A stretch of DNA of 16,295 nt. It comes from Actinomycetota bacterium. GTDB lineage: Bacteria; Actinomycetota; Actinomycetes; S36-B12; UBA5976. The translations under genes and the position numbers were made by a program. The DNA is taken from contig JAFMIT010000025.1 of assembly GCA_017853815.1 (NCBI GenBank), forward strand, positions 1 to 16,295, given 5' to 3'. The notes under the pieces are model-generated. The model was not told the origin of the DNA and ran no database searches. It worked only from the letters and a program-made list of their open reading frames with translations. Positions 1-6,094 of the stretch are shown piece after piece. Position 1 is the first letter of the stretch, and every line of letters begins with the position of its first letter.

Positions 1-1352
1 GCAAGCTGGGACATTGCCTCACTGTCGCCATTGTTCACGTCTCCCACGTCGATGACTTGACCGGCAGCCATATCGCCCTGCATGCCAAGCAGCTCCATCT
101 GCTGCGCTTGCCCGGATGGTGTGTTTGTGTCGCTGCCAATGACGGTCGTGATCACAGGCGCAAACGTGGGCCCTTCAGTCGGGACTATGGAGTAGGTTTC
201 TGCGACAGTCTCTGTCGTCGTCTGCTCGCCATACTGTGCGGCGTACTGAGCATCCGCCTGCGCCACAAAAGCTACGCTCTGGAGACTGGCTTGGAGAACT
301 GTTTCACGTGAAAATAGATCGGCCTCCTCAACGGCTTCACGCTGAAAGAACTCTACGTTGCGATCACGTCGCGCCTCGCCTGCAACCCCAACAGTCTGGT
401 CGGGCCCCGATTGCTGCTGCTCAGCACGTGCCGCCTCAGCTTGCTGCGCCTCTTCTGCTACAGCCTCTAGCGCCTCAGACACCTCCGCTTCACTCGGCGC
501 ACCGGGTGCTTCGCCAGCCGCTAGAGCCTCAAGTTGATCAGGGCTGAGCGGCTCGTCATTCGCGTCCTCAGCTTGATCCTCCTCGACTTCTTGCTGCTCC
601 ACGATGTCGTCAGAAACTATGTCCTCTTCTGACACACCCTCTTCAGTCGCCTCATAAGCCATCTCGGTTTCTACAGCCTGCTCCACAACCGGATCTTCAA
701 CCGGTTCGGGTTCGTTTTGCAAAACTGTTTCAGTCGGATCTGGTGCGACATCGGGCGCAGGATCGACTGCGTCAGGCACAGGAACGACAGGCTCTGGCTC
801 CGGAGCTGGGGCGGGATTGTCGAATGACAGGCTAACGCGATCAATCTGCGGGCCGTATGGTCCAGCCCAAAAGCCAACGTCTTGCCCGGTAAAAGTTAAC
901 GTCGCTGTGTCAAAAGCGGACGAAGTCCCAGTCAAAGAGAAAACGGAGTAGTTCGGCTGATATGCCTGCACGCTCAAGAGAGGCACAGACTGCACAGGCT
1001 CTCCGCCAAGATAGAGATTGAGGCTGGCAGTCAACCAATCTTGCGGCCCAAGTGGATTGGCACAGTAACCGCCGATGCTGTTGTTACAGGGTAGACGATA
1101 CTCAAAACCAACGATGAAGCCGGTGTAATTAGCCTGCGATGTGACTGTCTGCTGCACTACGCCAGTAGCGTATGAGAAGACGTAGCAGTAGCCTCCAGCC
1201 GGCCCACAGCCGTCATAGACACCGCCCGGCCCAGTTTCATACCAGCCAGTCAGCCCTTGCTGGAAGCCGCCATTAACTAAGAGATTGTCCTGCGCCCCCG
1301 CAGGCGTGGCGATTAGCGCCGCGAGGAGGGCTTGGACTTGTTTTCTTCCCAT
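1..1352 (-). CDS. Exported protein with carbohydrate-binding-like domain and acidic linker (3' end cut by window)
   Basis: The frame is open from the ATG at 1352 to the left edge: 450 complete codons, no stop, so the C-terminus is missing. Residues 1-20 form a Sec signal peptide (basic MGRKQ start, Ala/Leu core) ending AGA|Q. Residues 24-178 begin NLLVNGGFQQGLTGW and close with IDRVSLSF, the usual bookends of CBM4/9-type, galactose-binding-like jelly rolls; cysteines at 49, 56, 89 and 97 could form disulfides in the periplasm. Residues 179-210 are a Pro/Glu linker, and about 211-310 is very rich in Glu and Ala. The rest (to 450) is Gln/Thr-rich with no recognised domain. An in-frame TAA lies eight codons upstream of this ATG, with an AAAGAGG Shine-Dalgarno between. 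The gene overlaps the preceding exported-protein gene by 40 bp. Inferred role: a cell-surface or envelope factor, or virion surface protein. Reading frame and export are well supported; function is not known. Confidence 0.85.
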   Translation of the reverse strand, partial: MGRKQVQALLAALIATPAGAQDNLLVNGGFQQGLTGWYETGPGGVYDGCGPAGGYCYVFSYATGVVQQTVTSQANYTGFIVGFEYRLPCNNSIGGYCANPLGPQDWLTASLNLYLGGEPVQSVPLLSVQAYQPNYSVFSLTGTSSAFDTATLTFTGQDVGFWAGPYGPQIDRVSLSFDNPAPAPEPEPVVPVPDAVDPAPDVAPDPTETVLQNEPEPVEDPVVEQAVETEMAYEATEEGVSEEDIVSDDIVEQQEVEEDQAEDANDEPLSPDQLEALAAGEAPGAPSEAEVSEALEAVAEEAQQAEAARAEQQQSGPDQTVGVAGEARRDRNVEFFQREAVEEADLFSRETVLQASLQSVAFVAQADAQYAAQYGEQTTTETVAETYSIVPTEGPTFAPVITTVIGSDTNTPSGQAQQMELLGMQGDMAAGQVIDVGDVNNGDSEAMSQL

Positions 1353-2326
1353 GCCGCCGCTGCCTCTTTGCCAATCTTACCCTCGAAGGGACATGGGGTG
1401 CCAGCCATCTTCATGGCATCAAATACGCGCTCATCCTGACAAAGAAGCGACACAGCGGCTACGCGCATGCCCATGTCGTATAGCGTCTTGCTGAGCTTAA
1501 GCGCTTCGCAGTTCTTGTCGCGGATAGTCTTGCCGCCAGAGATGCCGAGGATCTGCGTCTGCACTGCCCCAGAGACGCCTGTGGTGCAGAGGTCTTGGCT
1601 ATAGCTCATCATGCTCGGAGCGATGGCTGAGGGCGGTGGAGATGTGATCTTCTGCGTCACGCTCTGGTTTGATTGGCTCTCGCTGTAACTCTTGCTGTCC
1701 GAGACGTTGACGTTGTTGTTCTGGTTAACACTACGGCTATCAGACGTACTGCTCGACACGTTCTGGTTCACATTTGTGCTAACCGAGCGGCTGTCATTGA
1801 TGTTCGTGTTGACGTTCTCTGATGTGCTGGTCGACACATTAGTGTTCAGGTTCGTCGACGTGGACGAGCTGGTCGACGTGCTATCGTTGAAGTTACGGTT
1901 TGTATTGAGGTTCGTCGATGTAGACGTACTCTCATTGAAGTTCCGGTTAGTGTTGAGATTGGTGCTATTCACCGTGCTGGTGTTGACGCTGTTCACGGTC
2001 TGATTGATCGTGCTGGTCGAGACATCGGTGTTGAAGTTGTTATTTGTCGCAGTGCTGGTCGACGTGTTCTGATTGATGTTCGTCGCCGTACCGGACTGCA
2101 CATTGTAGTTCGTGTTGGTCGATGTCGCTGTGCTGGTAGACGTGTTGACGTTATTGTTGTTGTTCGTCGCCGTGCTGGTCGATGTGCTGGTGTTTACGTT
2201 CGTGTTGGTATTAGTGCTGGTGGCGGTGCTGTTTGTCGTCGTGTCATAGACATAGTTGGTCGACTGGGCGACCGCCATGCTAGACCATCCCACTGCTACA
2301 AGAACAAGGAAGCGCTTATTGACCAC
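1313..2326 (-). CDS. Exported Asn/Thr/Ser-repeat protein with four-cysteine C-terminal domain
   Basis: This 337-aa protein starts with a Sec signal peptide (MVNKRFLVLVAVGWSSMAVA, cut AVA|Q at 20/21). Residues 22 to about 225 are low complexity, almost entirely Asn, Thr and Ser with alternating Val/Leu/Phe/Ile. A unit STSTNLNTNRNFN(E/D) occurs twice in succession (about 120-148), then decays. Residues 228-337 look globular: they begin with Pro-Pro-Pro and contain four cysteines (247, 273, 296, 312), two possible disulfides. The polar alternating pattern suggests a beta-rich stalk or solenoid, but that is inference. The start is a GTG at 2326; no in-frame ATG lies nearer that would keep the signal peptide, and the Shine-Dalgarno is weak. 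It overlaps the upstream membrane-protein gene by 11 bp and the downstream exported-protein gene by 40 bp. I do not recognise the family. Confidence 0.85.
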   Translation of the reverse strand: MVNKRFLVLVAVGWSSMAVAQSTNYVYDTTTNSTATSTNTNTNVNTSTSTSTATNNNNNVNTSTSTATSTNTNYNVQSGTATNINQNTSTSTATNNNFNTDVSTSTINQTVNSVNTSTVNSTNLNTNRNFNESTSTSTNLNTNRNFNDSTSTSSSTSTNLNTNVSTSTSENVNTNINDSRSVSTNVNQNVSSSTSDSRSVNQNNNVNVSDSKSYSESQSNQSVTQKITSPPPSAIAPSMMSYSQDLCTTGVSGAVQTQILGISGGKTIRDKNCEALKLSKTLYDMGMRVAAVSLLCQDERVFDAMKMAGTPCPFEGKIGKEAAAAWEENKSKPSSRR

Positions 2327-2534
2327 GATCCGCGACTTGCTGCAATCGATCCTCGATGCGCCGGAGGTGGCTGAGCATCTCGTCGAAACGTCTGTCGATT
2401 AACTGAAAGCGCTCGTCACCAAACTGAAGCCGCGTCTCAAGCTTCGTAAGGCGCGTACTTAGTGTCGTCCAGACGCCGATCATGCCGCCAAGAAAGGTAA
2501 GAGCAGAGATAACCGTATTGATGTCCAGTTCCAT
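2316..2534 (-). CDS. Small membrane-anchored coiled-coil protein
   Basis: This 72-aa protein has one hydrophobic segment at about residues 7-27 (VISALTFLGGMIGVWTTL), followed by a charged amphipathic helix to the end, with heptad-like Leu/Ile/Phe and many Arg/Glu/Asp, probably a coiled coil. The topology would place the coiled coil on one side of the cytoplasmic membrane. Such small proteins near the end of phage late operons are often holin- or lysis-associated, but no endolysin is visible in the window, so this role is only a guess. Its ATG at 2534 shares one base with the TAA of the preceding Dps-like gene (TAATG), and its stop overlaps the GTG start region of the next exported protein, so the three genes are probably translated together. 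Confidence 0.75.
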   Translation of the reverse strand: MELDINTVISALTFLGGMIGVWTTLSTRLTKLETRLQFGDERFQLIDRRFDEMLSHLRRIEDRLQQVADRGQ

Positions 2535-2896
2535 TATTTCAGATACCTCAGCTTATAGATGGCCGTCAGATATACACCTGTCAGGGTATCAATCAGATTA
2601 GCGACAGCCCGATTGCCCTGACAGATGTCCTCGTGATGCTCTTCAATCCACGCCACGTCTTCCTGAAGGCATTTCAGAATATCGCTGGGCGGGTTCTTCG
2701 GAACAGGGATTGCACCGATCAGGTCATGCAGGGCCTGAAGCGCCTCAACGATTGGATCAATCGCCTCGATTACTGCTGGATAGAACTCGCCCAGAGCGGT
2801 GTGTTTGGCAAAGCTGCCATCCCCCTTGGCGCGCCAATGAGCGAAGTGTGCGAGATTACGCACATAAAAGACGCGGGAGACCAGCTCTTCAAGCAT
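2534..2896 (-). CDS. Dps/ferritin-like four-helix protein (resembles DUF5856)
   Basis: This 120-aa protein is predicted to be four helices (about 2-23, 28-61, 70-92, 94-118). Helices 1 and 2 match the Dps signature: HW at 20-21, then FAKH at 29-32, then D47 and E51. The gaps H20-H32 (12), H32-D47 (15) and D47-E51 (4) equal those of E. coli Dps H51, H63, D78, E82, the intersubunit ferroxidase ligands. The LGEFY segment at 35-39 also fits phage proteins I remember as DUF5856. At 120 aa it is shorter than a usual Dps (about 150-170 aa), lacking terminal tails. Role is inferred: iron or peroxide protection, or a structural relic of that fold. ATG 2896 overlaps the upstream TAA and its own TAA overlaps the next ATG, both as TAATG. 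Confidence 0.85.
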   Translation of the reverse strand: MLEELVSRVFYVRNLAHFAHWRAKGDGSFAKHTALGEFYPAVIEAIDPIVEALQALHDLIGAIPVPKNPPSDILKCLQEDVAWIEEHHEDICQGNRAVANLIDTLTGVYLTAIYKLRYLK

Positions 2897-3591
2897 TAGG
2901 CGATCCGTTCTGCCGAGAGAATGATGGAGGGAATGGCGGGTGCGATTGCGCCTGCTGCGGTATAATCTGCTGTCACAGCCACATTCTCAGGCAGCCACAT
3001 GATTTCAATGTACTGGCCAGCCGTGACCTGCTCGTAGAATACAATCTGGAAGAATGCCGCACCGCCGTCAGTAGCTTTTGGCACAGAAATAACCGTAGCA
3101 CTATTCGCGATGTTGGTTCCGTTTTTACGAAACCATATAGTTACATCGTGATCAGAGGTATCCGTGTTTTTGAACTGGATGCTGGGTGCCAGCATGTAAG
3201 TTCCAGCAGCCGTGAACGTGATCTGGGTGTTAGATACGATGCTGATACCATCTGAGAAGATGGTGGAGCTAAATGTCATCGCAGTCGCTGCCAAGACGTT
3301 ACCCGTCTGATCGAGAGTGCTGATGGCGGAGATGTAAGCCCGACCAGCCAGATCAGCATAAGGGATGGTCGCAGAGGCCGTCATAGCTGACGTGCCATTG
3401 CCCTTCACATATCCCGTGAGCGTCGATGCGCCTGTGCCGCCAGTCGCAACCGTGCGGACGTTCGTTGCCGTTGCCGCAATATCAGAAGCGGCAACCTTGC
3501 GGCTGAAGCTGCTCTGCACGATCTCAAGCTGCTCAGTGCCAGCGAGGGGCAATGAGGCTGCTGTAAGGTCAGGGATCTTTACGTTTGCCAT
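2896..3591 (-). CDS. Fiber-like virion protein with C-terminal jelly-roll-like domain
   Basis: This 231-aa protein has an N-terminal segment (about 1-45) followed by residues 50-85 carrying the TGGTGASTLTGYVKGNGTS type of motif. That motif recurs in phage tail fibers, head fibers and collar proteins as a trimeric beta-prism or linker. Residues about 105-231 are beta-rich, with short strands like YMLAPSIQF, TIWFRKNG, FYEQVTAGQYIEIMWL. This resembles C1q/TNF-like trimeric receptor-binding heads. I infer an appendage that protrudes from the virion and binds the host surface. It lies between the four-cysteine protein and the Dps-like protein, with one-base TAATG overlaps on both sides. Assignment to tail rather than head fiber is not possible from sequence. 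Confidence 0.8.
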   Translation of the reverse strand: MANVKIPDLTAASLPLAGTEQLEIVQSSFSRKVAASDIAATATNVRTVATGGTGASTLTGYVKGNGTSAMTASATIPYADLAGRAYISAISTLDQTGNVLAATAMTFSSTIFSDGISIVSNTQITFTAAGTYMLAPSIQFKNTDTSDHDVTIWFRKNGTNIANSATVISVPKATDGGAAFFQIVFYEQVTAGQYIEIMWLPENVAVTADYTAAGAIAPAIPSIILSAERIA

Positions 3592-3941
3592 TATGCGAGT
3601 CCGTATAGCTGGTTGAGGTAGAGCGAGTATGCGTTAGCCGCAGCTTCCTGTGCATCAGTCTGAGCGTCCTGCGAATCCGGGCGAGGGTTCTTCACGGGAA
3701 CAGGATCAGGCCGAAGCAGCAGTCGGCTATAATATGGCTGAGGAACGTCATCGCAAGAAGCGCAAACGTAAATGCTAAGGCCAACAGGGACCGAGCCGCC
3801 ACGATAGTCCTTCTTTTCCCGCAGGTGTTCGTGCTGAACGAGGAAGCCGCATCCGTCGCAGATTGCGATTGCTTTGGGGTTGTGTGCGTCAAACTTAGGG
3901 GATGTCCTATGTTTACGCCCTTTTCCGAATGCGTACTGCAT
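3591..3941 (-). CDS. Four-cysteine (zinc-ribbon-like) putative virion protein
   Basis: This 116-aa protein has CDGC (C28, C31) and CASC (C60, C63), spaced like a zinc ribbon, followed by a Pro-rich segment with PDPVPVKNPRPDS (about 78-90) and an Ala/Asp/Gln helix at the end. I recall similar proteins beside adaptor genes in aquatic podoviruses, where Cys-x-x-Cys pairs flank a Trp/Asp loop and the Pro-rich tail follows; their role is not established, but position suggests a head-tail or tail component. A TTG lies 12 bases upstream, but I chose the ATG at 3941. It sits directly on the TGA of the adaptor gene (TGATG) and follows a G-rich Shine-Dalgarno (TTGGGGGT). Confidence 0.75.
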   Translation of the reverse strand: MQYAFGKGRKHRTSPKFDAHNPKAIAICDGCGFLVQHEHLREKKDYRGGSVPVGLSIYVCASCDDVPQPYYSRLLLRPDPVPVKNPRPDSQDAQTDAQEAAANAYSLYLNQLYGLA

Positions 3942-4624
3942 CAATACCCCCAAGGATTAATGGTGATGCGAAGCGGCACGCGCTCACGGTCCTCAGCGGC
4001 AGCACGATTGTAAGCGCCGTCTGCAAGACCCTGAAGGAACTCAAGGCGATCTGGAGCGAACTTCACCGCCAGTTTGGCTGCAAGACCTGCAGCAATAGCT
4101 TCCATCCAGCGGTTTGGTGCGTCCATGCTATCGGTAAAAGCGCCCGCATCTTCTTGGATCTTCATGCGATGATAGAAGAGCGTGACGCCAGCGGATTGCG
4201 GAGCCTGCCAGATATAGAGGCGAGGCGTGATCGTGCGCTGGAAATAATACTGGAACGGACGCTGCCCGAGCTGAGCCTTGTTCGGGATCGCGTCATATTC
4301 AGCGCGGCTGATAGGCGACATCATCAGGTCAGTGTTCTGGCCGCCAGATGTGGTGCGGGTATAGACCTGAAGGATCGATACTGTGCGGGGCTCCAGATCG
4401 TAATACAGGACGCCGGGCAGCAACGTGATGGACTGGAGATCAACGGCCCACAAATTGGGGCCATTGTTCGCCCAGTCGGAGAACATGTAATTGATCGAGC
4501 GGCGCGCACTATCGATATCATTTGAGGACAGCGTGCCCGGGTTACGCCCGACGCGCTCATACGCCTCAGTGATGATATCAATCTGTTCGGTGTCGCCGAA
4601 TGTGTACGTGCCACTCGTGGTCAT
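3941..4624 (-). CDS. Head-tail adaptor / tail tubular protein A-like (T7 gp11 / P22 gp4-like)
   Basis: The 227-aa protein shows the layout of short-tailed phage adaptors: an N-terminal helical section (DIITEAYERVGRNPG, then SARRSINYMFSDWANNGPNLWAV), a central beta region (LLPGVLYYDL, TVSILQVY, PISRAEYDAIPNK, RLYIWQAP), and a C-terminal helix rich in Ala/Leu (RWMEAIAAGLAAKLAVKFAP). P22 gp4 and T7 gp11 have this order and similar size (about 170-200 aa). In those phages the protein binds below the portal after packaging and starts tail assembly. The start ATG 4624 overlaps the TGA of the preceding DUF5872-like gene (ATGA). The assignment rests on recalled motifs and length, not an alignment. 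Confidence 0.75.
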   Translation of the reverse strand: MTTSGTYTFGDTEQIDIITEAYERVGRNPGTLSSNDIDSARRSINYMFSDWANNGPNLWAVDLQSITLLPGVLYYDLEPRTVSILQVYTRTTSGGQNTDLMMSPISRAEYDAIPNKAQLGQRPFQYYFQRTITPRLYIWQAPQSAGVTLFYHRMKIQEDAGAFTDSMDAPNRWMEAIAAGLAAKLAVKFAPDRLEFLQGLADGAYNRAAAEDRERVPLRITINPWGY

Positions 4625-4860
4625 CTGAACCTCGCCGTTTTCTTCGCGATGGTTTTAGGCTGAGCCACGAACTGTTTACCAGCCTTTTTGCCTTCGCGCT
4701 TGGCTTTGCTTGTAGCAGCATATTCAGCCGGCGTCAGCGATTTAATCGCGGCCTGAGGAAGATAGCGCTCACCAGTCTTGCTGGAAGGCTTGCCGGACTT
4801 GGTGGTCCACTTCTGCTTGGTCCAGTCCTTGAGAGACTGCTGCGGCTTTCTAATCGGCAT
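4621..4860 (-). CDS. Small basic protein resembling DUF5872
   Basis: This 79-aa protein is strongly basic and has the motifs QQSLKDWTKQKW, TKSGKPSSKTGERYLP and KREGKKAGKQFVAQP with a KKTARFR end. I recognise this pattern as DUF5872, which I recall from tailed phages and from giant viruses; no function is established. The high Lys/Arg content suggests nucleic-acid binding or packaging with DNA, which is inference. A longer reading frame continues to 4947, but the ATG at 4860 follows a very good Shine-Dalgarno (AAAGGTGG) and gives the family's usual start, so I used it. It overlaps the upstream small basic gene by 11 bp and the downstream adaptor gene by 4 bp. Confidence 0.85.
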   Translation of the reverse strand: MPIRKPQQSLKDWTKQKWTTKSGKPSSKTGERYLPQAAIKSLTPAEYAATSKAKREGKKAGKQFVAQPKTIAKKTARFR

Positions 4861-5038
4861 ATCCACCACCTTTGGCCTTGTATTCCTTAGCCAAAAGCTG
4901 GGCCTTTCTCGCCGACCATTGGCCTGCCTTTGTGCCGTGAGTTTCACGGGCCTTTATGCTGTTGAACAAACGCTCGCGGAGGCCGGGCTTGGTATAGTTC
5001 CCGGCCTCATTAACTCGCGATTGTTTGCGTCCGCGCAT
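4850..5038 (-). CDS. Small basic protein (KQSRVNEAGNYTKP family)
   Basis: This 62-aa protein is Lys/Arg-rich and has two blocks that I recall as conserved in phage and some giant-virus small proteins: KQSRVNEAGNYTKP at 5-18 and QWSARKAQLLAKEYKAKGGGY at 40-60. No function is known to me. Its composition and size fit a DNA-associated or virion-internal protein. The ATG at 5038 overlaps the upstream TAA (TAATG), and its TAG lies inside the first codons of the DUF5872-like gene. It is one of four short basic genes lying between the capsid and adaptor genes. Confidence 0.8.
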   Translation of the reverse strand: MRGRKQSRVNEAGNYTKPGLRERLFNSIKARETHGTKAGQWSARKAQLLAKEYKAKGGGYAD

Positions 5039-5232
5039 TACTCGGCAGAAGCCGGAGCTTCTTCGACAGCCGGAGCAGCTTCAGCCTTAGCGGCCTTGGC
5101 AGGCTTTTCAGCCTTCTTGCCAAAACCAAGCATGTTTTCGAGATCGGCTTCGCTCAGGGCTGCCCACTGGTCAGCGGCGAGAGTGATTTCCTGACGTTCG
5201 CCGTTTGCGTTCTGATAAGCACGAGTGATCAT
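5038..5232 (-). CDS. Small hypothetical protein with Lys/Ala/Glu tail
   Basis: This 64-aa protein has a compact N-terminal part (MITRAYQNANGERQEITLAADQ) with Trp23, and a helical segment ending LGFG, then a Lys-Pro-Ala and Ala-Glu-Pro tail that is probably disordered. I do not recognise the family. A GGAG Shine-Dalgarno precedes the ATG at 5232, and the gene starts 8 bases after the stop of the upstream 134-aa gene. It ends in a TAATG overlap with the next basic protein. Codon use and spacing agree with its neighbours, so I accept it as a real gene despite its length. Confidence 0.7.
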   Translation of the reverse strand: MITRAYQNANGERQEITLAADQWAALSEADLENMLGFGKKAEKPAKAAKAEAAPAVEEAPASAE

Positions 5233-5240
5233 GTTAGCTC

Positions 5241-5645
5241 CTATGATGCGTAGATTTTAATCATCTCGAGGACGACGCTGTATGTGTCCCCAGCGCTCGC
5301 CCCGACAGTCGTGAAGAGAATGTCACCATTCTTACCTGCGCCAGCGTTGTTCCGGAGGATTGTCGAAGTGTCGAAATCCAACGTGTACATGCCGGGGGCG
5401 AGAATGAAGGCGCTCACGTCTGTGGTAGCATCCCACAGGATGTTGACAGACATGCCGTTGACGGAAGCAACGATGCGACGGATGTCAACGCCAATGCATT
5501 CCTTGCCGATGTAATTCGGCTTCAGGGTCGATACGTCAACCTTGAGAACAGCCGTCTCACCCGTGCCATCAGACACGTTGTTGAATTTCATGACGACTTG
5601 GCTGTCGCCGTCAAACAGGGTCTGCGAGTTTACTGCATCAGGCAT
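5241..5645 (-). CDS. Putative virion structural protein (beta-rich)
   Basis: The 134-aa protein is beta-rich, with no signal peptide or membrane segment. Recognisable blocks are MKFNNVSDGTGE (19-30), LWDATTDVSAFIL and the C-terminal NNAGAGKNGDILFTTVGASAGDTYSVVLEM. I recall close relatives in marine and freshwater phages, usually placed among structural genes and unnamed. Likely a minor capsid or decoration component, inferred from composition and from its place between capsid and adaptor genes. The start ATG 5645 overlaps the TAA of the 59-aa gene (TAATG). Specific role unknown. Confidence 0.75.
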   Translation of the reverse strand: MPDAVNSQTLFDGDSQVVMKFNNVSDGTGETAVLKVDVSTLKPNYIGKECIGVDIRRIVASVNGMSVNILWDATTDVSAFILAPGMYTLDFDTSTILRNNAGAGKNGDILFTTVGASAGDTYSVVLEMIKIYAS

Positions 5646-5824
5646 TATTTCATACCTTTCAATGTCATGGCAAAGCGAGCGCGCTGGCCCAGCTTACCGG
5701 GCTTTTTTGCGGCTGCTTCCAGCTTTGCTGCCGGGATAGGCTTGCCGGGCTTAGCGCCGAGTTCTTTACGAAGTGCGCCGGGCTTTTTAATGGCTTCGGC
5801 AATCCAGTTCTTTTTCCCACGCAT
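5645..5824 (-). CDS. Very small basic protein (59 aa, KPGALRKELG type)
   Basis: This 59-aa gene is shorter than common gene-calling cut-offs. It starts at ATG 5824, one base after the TGA of the DUF6321-like gene, with GGAA upstream, and ends in TAA overlapping the next ATG. Its protein begins MRGKKNW and carries AIKKPGALRKELG, KPIPAAKLEAAAKKPGKLGQR and ends ARFAMTLKGMK. About a quarter of residues are Lys or Arg. I recall the pattern KPGAL...LG...KIP..KL..AAK.PGKLG.RA..A.TL from many aquatic phages and from large eukaryotic viruses, with no function assigned. I infer a DNA-binding or virion-packaged role from charge. The frame is completely free of internal stops and fits tightly between neighbours. 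Confidence 0.85.
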   Translation of the reverse strand: MRGKKNWIAEAIKKPGALRKELGAKPGKPIPAAKLEAAAKKPGKLGQRARFAMTLKGMK

Positions 5825-5825
5825 G

Positions 5826-6077
5826 TCAGCAGTTCCACGCTCTGAGTGATTTGTTGATCCGGCTATTCGGATCTTTGGCGGTCTCGGCAGATGTGAGCTT
5901 TTTCTTCATGCCCTTCATACGAGCGCAGAAGCTGTCACGGCGAGATCCGCCTTCGGGCTGCGGGCGCTTGAGATTGCTTCCGGTGGCGCGGTTATATGCA
6001 GCACGGCCCTTTTCATTCAGGCCGCCTTTCGGATTCTTGTGTTCAGCTTTGAACTGAAAATCCTTCTTGGCGCGCAT
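5826..6077 (-). CDS. Small basic protein resembling DUF6321
   Basis: This 83-aa protein has the DUF6321 pattern as I recall it: NPKGGLNEKGRAAYNRATGSNLK, a Lys/Arg segment with SFCARMKGMKKKLTSA, and the end DPNSRINKSLRAWNC. The family occurs in phages and in giant DNA viruses and has no known function; two conserved cysteines (SFCARM and the terminal NC) might bind metal, which is inference. An in-frame start at 6122 would add 15 residues that overlap the upstream gene; the ATG at 6077 lies 17 bases after that gene's stop, with GGAAGGA in between, and gives the family's usual beginning (MRAKKDFQF). Confidence 0.85.
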   Translation of the reverse strand: MRAKKDFQFKAEHKNPKGGLNEKGRAAYNRATGSNLKRPQPEGGSRRDSFCARMKGMKKKLTSAETAKDPNSRINKSLRAWNC

Positions 6078-6094
6078 ATAACCGCATCCTTCCG

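Noticed and set aside
1692..2003. Plus-strand open frame rich in Leu, Val and Phe, like a membrane protein
   Set aside because: It is the complement of the Asn/Thr/Ser repeat codons of the exported protein; hydrophobic residues follow from that composition.
1313..2326. Repeated GTGCTGGTCGA-type units, considered as a CRISPR or tandem-repeat array
   Set aside because: Units are in frame and encode Thr/Ser runs; spacing is irregular and there are no unique spacers.
4861..4947. Longer 108-aa form of the DUF5872-like protein
   Set aside because: It would overlap most of the adjacent 62-aa gene; the ATG at 4860 has a strong Shine-Dalgarno and the typical family start.
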